A DNA stretch of 8,724 bases. It comes from JANWKA01 sp035533815. Lineage in GTDB: Bacteria > Bacteroidota > Bacteroidia > Chitinophagales > Chitinophagaceae. The position numbers were made by a program, and so were the translations under genes. Positions 6,875-8,724 of this stretch are shown in pieces. The notes under the pieces were generated by a model. That model searched no databases and was not told the DNA's origin. It saw nothing but the letters and a program-made list of their open reading frames with translations. How positions within the stretch are numbered: position 1 is the first letter of the stretch; each line of letters begins with the position of its first letter. The stretch lies in NCBI GenBank assembly GCA_035533815.1, contig DATLTB010000098.1, forward strand, positions 1 to 8,724, given 5' to 3'.

Positions 6875-8224
6875 TCAGAGATATTTTTTCAGATTCTCCA
6901 TATTCAAACCTTCAAAATTCCCTGAACTCATCAGGAGCAGCACTGTATCCGCGTACTGCTGGCGATCCAGGAATTGGGATAAATCCGGTAAAGTATTAAA
7001 AATGTGCAAATCCTCCCTACGAAATCCGTCGTGGATATCCAGTCTGGAAAGTTCAGGCAGTTTTTTCAGTTGAAGGGCATGTGGGCTGTAAAAAACGACG
7101 GCCAAGTCAGCGAGATCCATTGCTCCTGCGTACTGGGAAAGGAATGTTTTGCTCAGGCTGCTGTAAGTGTGTAGTTCAAAGACAGCAATCAGTTTTTTAT
7201 CCGGGAACTGCTTTTTTACTGCCAGAATGGTAGCATTTACCTTGGATGGAGCATGGGCAAAATCCCGGTATATGAAACTGTGGGTATTTGCAGCGACGAG
7301 TTCCAGCCGCCGGGAGGCACCCCGGAAGGAATGGATAGCTTCCAGGAATTCCCTGGGGCCAATCCCCAGTTCCTGGCATACCAGCCTGGCTGCCTGAACA
7401 TTGAGCAAATTATGTTCCCCGAAGATCTCCAGTTCCGAATGGTGCCCTTCAAAAAAGACCATAGTCCGGTGATTTTCTATCCGGTAATCGGGGAGCCCAT
7501 AAGGGAGCAGTCGGATTTCACCCGCATGGCCGGCAACCAGTTTTTCTACCTTGGCATCGGTCATATTGTAAATCAGGCTGCCATCCTTTGGAATTTGGCG
7601 GATGAAGATAGCGAACTGGCTGAGATAGTCCTCTAAACTGGGAAACACATTGATATGGTCCCAGGCAATTCCGCTGATCACTGCAATCTTTGGCGCCAGG
7701 AAATGGAATTTTGGTTTTCTTTCCAGTGTTGAAGCCGGATATTCATCTCCTTCACAGATCAATAACGGAGCATCTGTGATCTTTACAGCATAGGGAAATC
7801 CATCCAGCCTGGCACCAACCAGGTAATCAAAATCCCTCCCGGCATGTTGAAGTACATGCATGATCATGGAAGTGATCGTCGTCTTGCCATGGCTGCCTCC
7901 GATCACCACCCTGGTTTTATCCCTGCTGACCTGGTAAATATATTCGGGGAAAGAATAAATCGGAATTTCCAGCTGTCGGGCTTTTATCAGTTCAGGGTTA
8001 TCTTCCCGGGCATGCATGCCTAAAATGACTGCATCGAGGTCTTTGGAGACCGACTTTTCATGCCAGCCCATCTCCCGCGGGAGAATACCTGCCCTGTCCA
8101 AAGCGGATCGGGAAGGTTCAGTGATTTCATCGTCGCTGCCTGTTACCCCATAACCCTTGTTTTTCATAGCTATGGCTAACTGATGCATGACACTGCCGCC
8201 AATGGCAATAAAATGAATTTTCAA
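6875..8224 (-). CDS. mpl: UDP-N-acetylmuramate:L-Ala-gamma-D-Glu-meso-DAP ligase (Mpl-type Mur ligase)
   Basis: Mpl joins recycled murein tripeptide to UDP-MurNAc in the cytoplasm, returning it to peptidoglycan synthesis with ATP hydrolysis. The 449-residue product shows the three Mur-ligase domains. The N-terminal Rossmann-like part starts HFIAIGGSVMHQLA (4-17); its MH distinguishes it from MurC, which has GGIGMS-like residues here. The central ATPase has GGSHGKTTITSM (109-120), CEGDEYPAS (157-165), WDH (188-190) and GEHNLLN (269-275). The C-terminal domain has RGASRRLE (301-308), DFAHAPSKV (321-329), ELHTYSSL (350-357) and MSSGNFEGL (432-440). The start is TTG at 8224-8222: an in-frame TAG lies 11 codons upstream, nothing between is ATG or GTG, and the residue fits the usual N-terminus. 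The tnpB stop is only 14 bases upstream, so any native promoter has been displaced or lies inside the element. MurC is the main alternative assignment. Confidence 0.88.
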   Translation of the reverse strand: MKIHFIAIGGSVMHQLAIAMKNKGYGVTGSDDEITEPSRSALDRAGILPREMGWHEKSVSKDLDAVILGMHAREDNPELIKARQLEIPIYSFPEYIYQVSRDKTRVVIGGSHGKTTITSMIMHVLQHAGRDFDYLVGARLDGFPYAVKITDAPLLICEGDEYPASTLERKPKFHFLAPKIAVISGIAWDHINVFPSLEDYLSQFAIFIRQIPKDGSLIYNMTDAKVEKLVAGHAGEIRLLPYGLPDYRIENHRTMVFFEGHHSELEIFGEHNLLNVQAARLVCQELGIGPREFLEAIHSFRGASRRLELVAANTHSFIYRDFAHAPSKVNATILAVKKQFPDKKLIAVFELHTYSSLSKTFLSQYAGAMDLADLAVVFYSPHALQLKKLPELSRLDIHDGFRREDLHIFNTLPDLSQFLDRQQYADTVLLLMSSGNFEGLNMENLKKYL

Positions 8225-8238
8225 GGGATTGTGTATGA

Positions 8239-8724
8239 TTACATCAGGTAAATCCTAAGGTAACTTATACTTATTGGGACAAGTATATTTTCCCGCTTCT
8301 TCGCCCGGCATAACCGCCGCTGCTCCACGGGCACTTCGGATCTACCTGACCCTGATAATCCCATTTTCTTTATATTCCTTGCAGCATTGATGTCCCGGTC
8401 ATGTAATGTTTCACACTGCGGACATTCCCACTCCCTTACCGAAAGATCAAGTTCATCCAACACATATCCACAATCTGAACAAGTCCTGGAACTGGGAGAA
8501 AATCGATTTATCCGGATCAGGTTTTTCCCATACCAATCAGATTTATATTCCAGTTGTCGGATAAATTCTCCCCATCCGGAATCCGATATGGAAAGAAACA
8601 GATGGTGGTTTTTAATCATGTTCTTGACTGCAAGGTCCTCTACGACCAATGTGGTAGCTTGGTTATTACATACTAATTGGGTAGAGAGTTTATGTAAAAA
8701 ATCATTTCGTTGGTGGGTTATCCT
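8239..8724 (-). CDS. tnpB: TnpB (IS200/IS605 OrfB family) C-terminal part, start beyond the window edge
   Basis: This is the last 161 residues of an RNA-guided RuvC-like nuclease. The frame is open from the window edge (reading RITHQRNDFLHKL) through to TAA at 8241-8239. The RuvC-II Glu lies in LVVEDLAVKNM (codons near 8649-8617). The four-cysteine zinc finger is complete, with CSDC and CPQC, and RuvC-III is HDRDINAARNI. The RuvC-I Asp would be outside the window. The gene is intact where visible, unlike the left copy. Its last codons run through the end hairpin; compared with the left copy, the stop after SI has been lost, and seven extra residues (SYLRIYLM region) come from sequence at or beyond the element boundary. 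No tnpA is seen. It lies directly upstream of, and reads towards, mpl. Confidence 0.95.
   Translation of the reverse strand, partial: RITHQRNDFLHKLSTQLVCNNQATTLVVEDLAVKNMIKNHHLFLSISDSGWGEFIRQLEYKSDWYGKNLIRINRFSPSSRTCSDCGYVLDELDLSVREWECPQCETLHDRDINAARNIKKMGLSGSGRSEVPVEQRRLCRAKKRENILVPISISYLRIYLM
8266..8287 (-). mobile_element. Right-end hairpin of right tnpB element
   Basis: On the minus strand, TATACTTG, a TCCCAA loop and TAAGTATA form a seven-pair stem closed by a possible G-T wobble. The loop is identical to that of the left copy and the stem differs at two positions (TATACCTG and CAAGTATA in the left copy). The element boundary is expected within the next 10-15 bases, around 8252-8265. 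Confidence 0.65.
8266..8332 (-). ncRNA. Candidate omega-RNA scaffold 3' part of right tnpB element
   Basis: This is the counterpart of the conserved block at the left copy. GCCCG (8332-8328) can pair with CGGGC within TGCCGGGCG about 25 bases downstream, and CGGC with GCCG inside that. The block ends in the right-end hairpin. The guide of such an RNA would be taken from DNA just beyond the hairpin, that is, the interval reaching towards the mpl start codon. Transcription and exact ends are inferred. Confidence 0.5.

Noticed and set aside
7253..7636. Open antisense frame of 127 codons opposite mpl
   Set aside because: It is contained in the conserved Mur ligase domains and has no supporting features.
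227..8724. A composite transposon carrying dnaG to mpl between the two tnpB elements
   Set aside because: IS200/IS605 elements move as single strands between their own left and right ends. The copies here face inward and are diverged, no tnpA is visible, and the enclosed genes are ordinary housekeeping genes.

Overview
The window is most likely chromosomal DNA from a member of the Bacteroidota. It has moderate GC and tight spacing. None of the starts has a convincing Shine-Dalgarno sequence, and two genes carry perfect TAnnTTTG -7 boxes of the Bacteroidota type. The Mpl-type ligase and a conserved-looking uncharacterised protein also fit that phylum. The assignment is inferred from these features, not from a database search.

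Layout. The left edge (2-697, +) is a decayed tnpB of the IS200/IS605 (IS1341-like) group, followed by its 3' end hairpin. Next come a family 2 glycosyltransferase (730-1470, +) and a convergent DNA primase dnaG (1477-3411, -). Divergent from dnaG is an uncharacterised 239-residue protein (3515-4234, +). A run of four minus-strand genes follows; in transcription order they are mpl (8224-6875), a DEDDh exonuclease (6815-6042), a DPM1-type polyprenol-phosphate glycosyltransferase (5965-5210) and an EamA-family permease (5132-4251). The right edge (8724-8239, -) is the 3' part of a second tnpB of the same family, intact as far as it is visible. No gene-free stretch exceeds 300 bases.

How the genes fit together. 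dnaG and the exonuclease serve DNA replication or repair, and mpl serves peptidoglycan recycling. The two glycosyltransferases probably act on polyprenol-phosphate or cell-envelope substrates. These look like scattered housekeeping genes rather than one dedicated pathway.

The most interesting structure lies in the flanks. The two tnpB copies are diverged and point towards each other, so about 0.46 kb of imperfect inverted repeat brackets the whole 7.5 kb segment. Over most of their length they are only moderately similar in DNA, but their last ~67 nucleotides are nearly identical and end in the same 22-nt hairpin. That is what a conserved omega-RNA scaffold overlapping the tnpB 3' end would look like. 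The right-hand element sits 14 bases upstream of the TTG start of mpl. A second, smaller signal is a shared promoter architecture (CATTTTAT, 19 bases, TAnnTTTG) in front of both dnaG and the exonuclease. I found no clearly new multi-gene system, CRISPR array, tRNA or rRNA.
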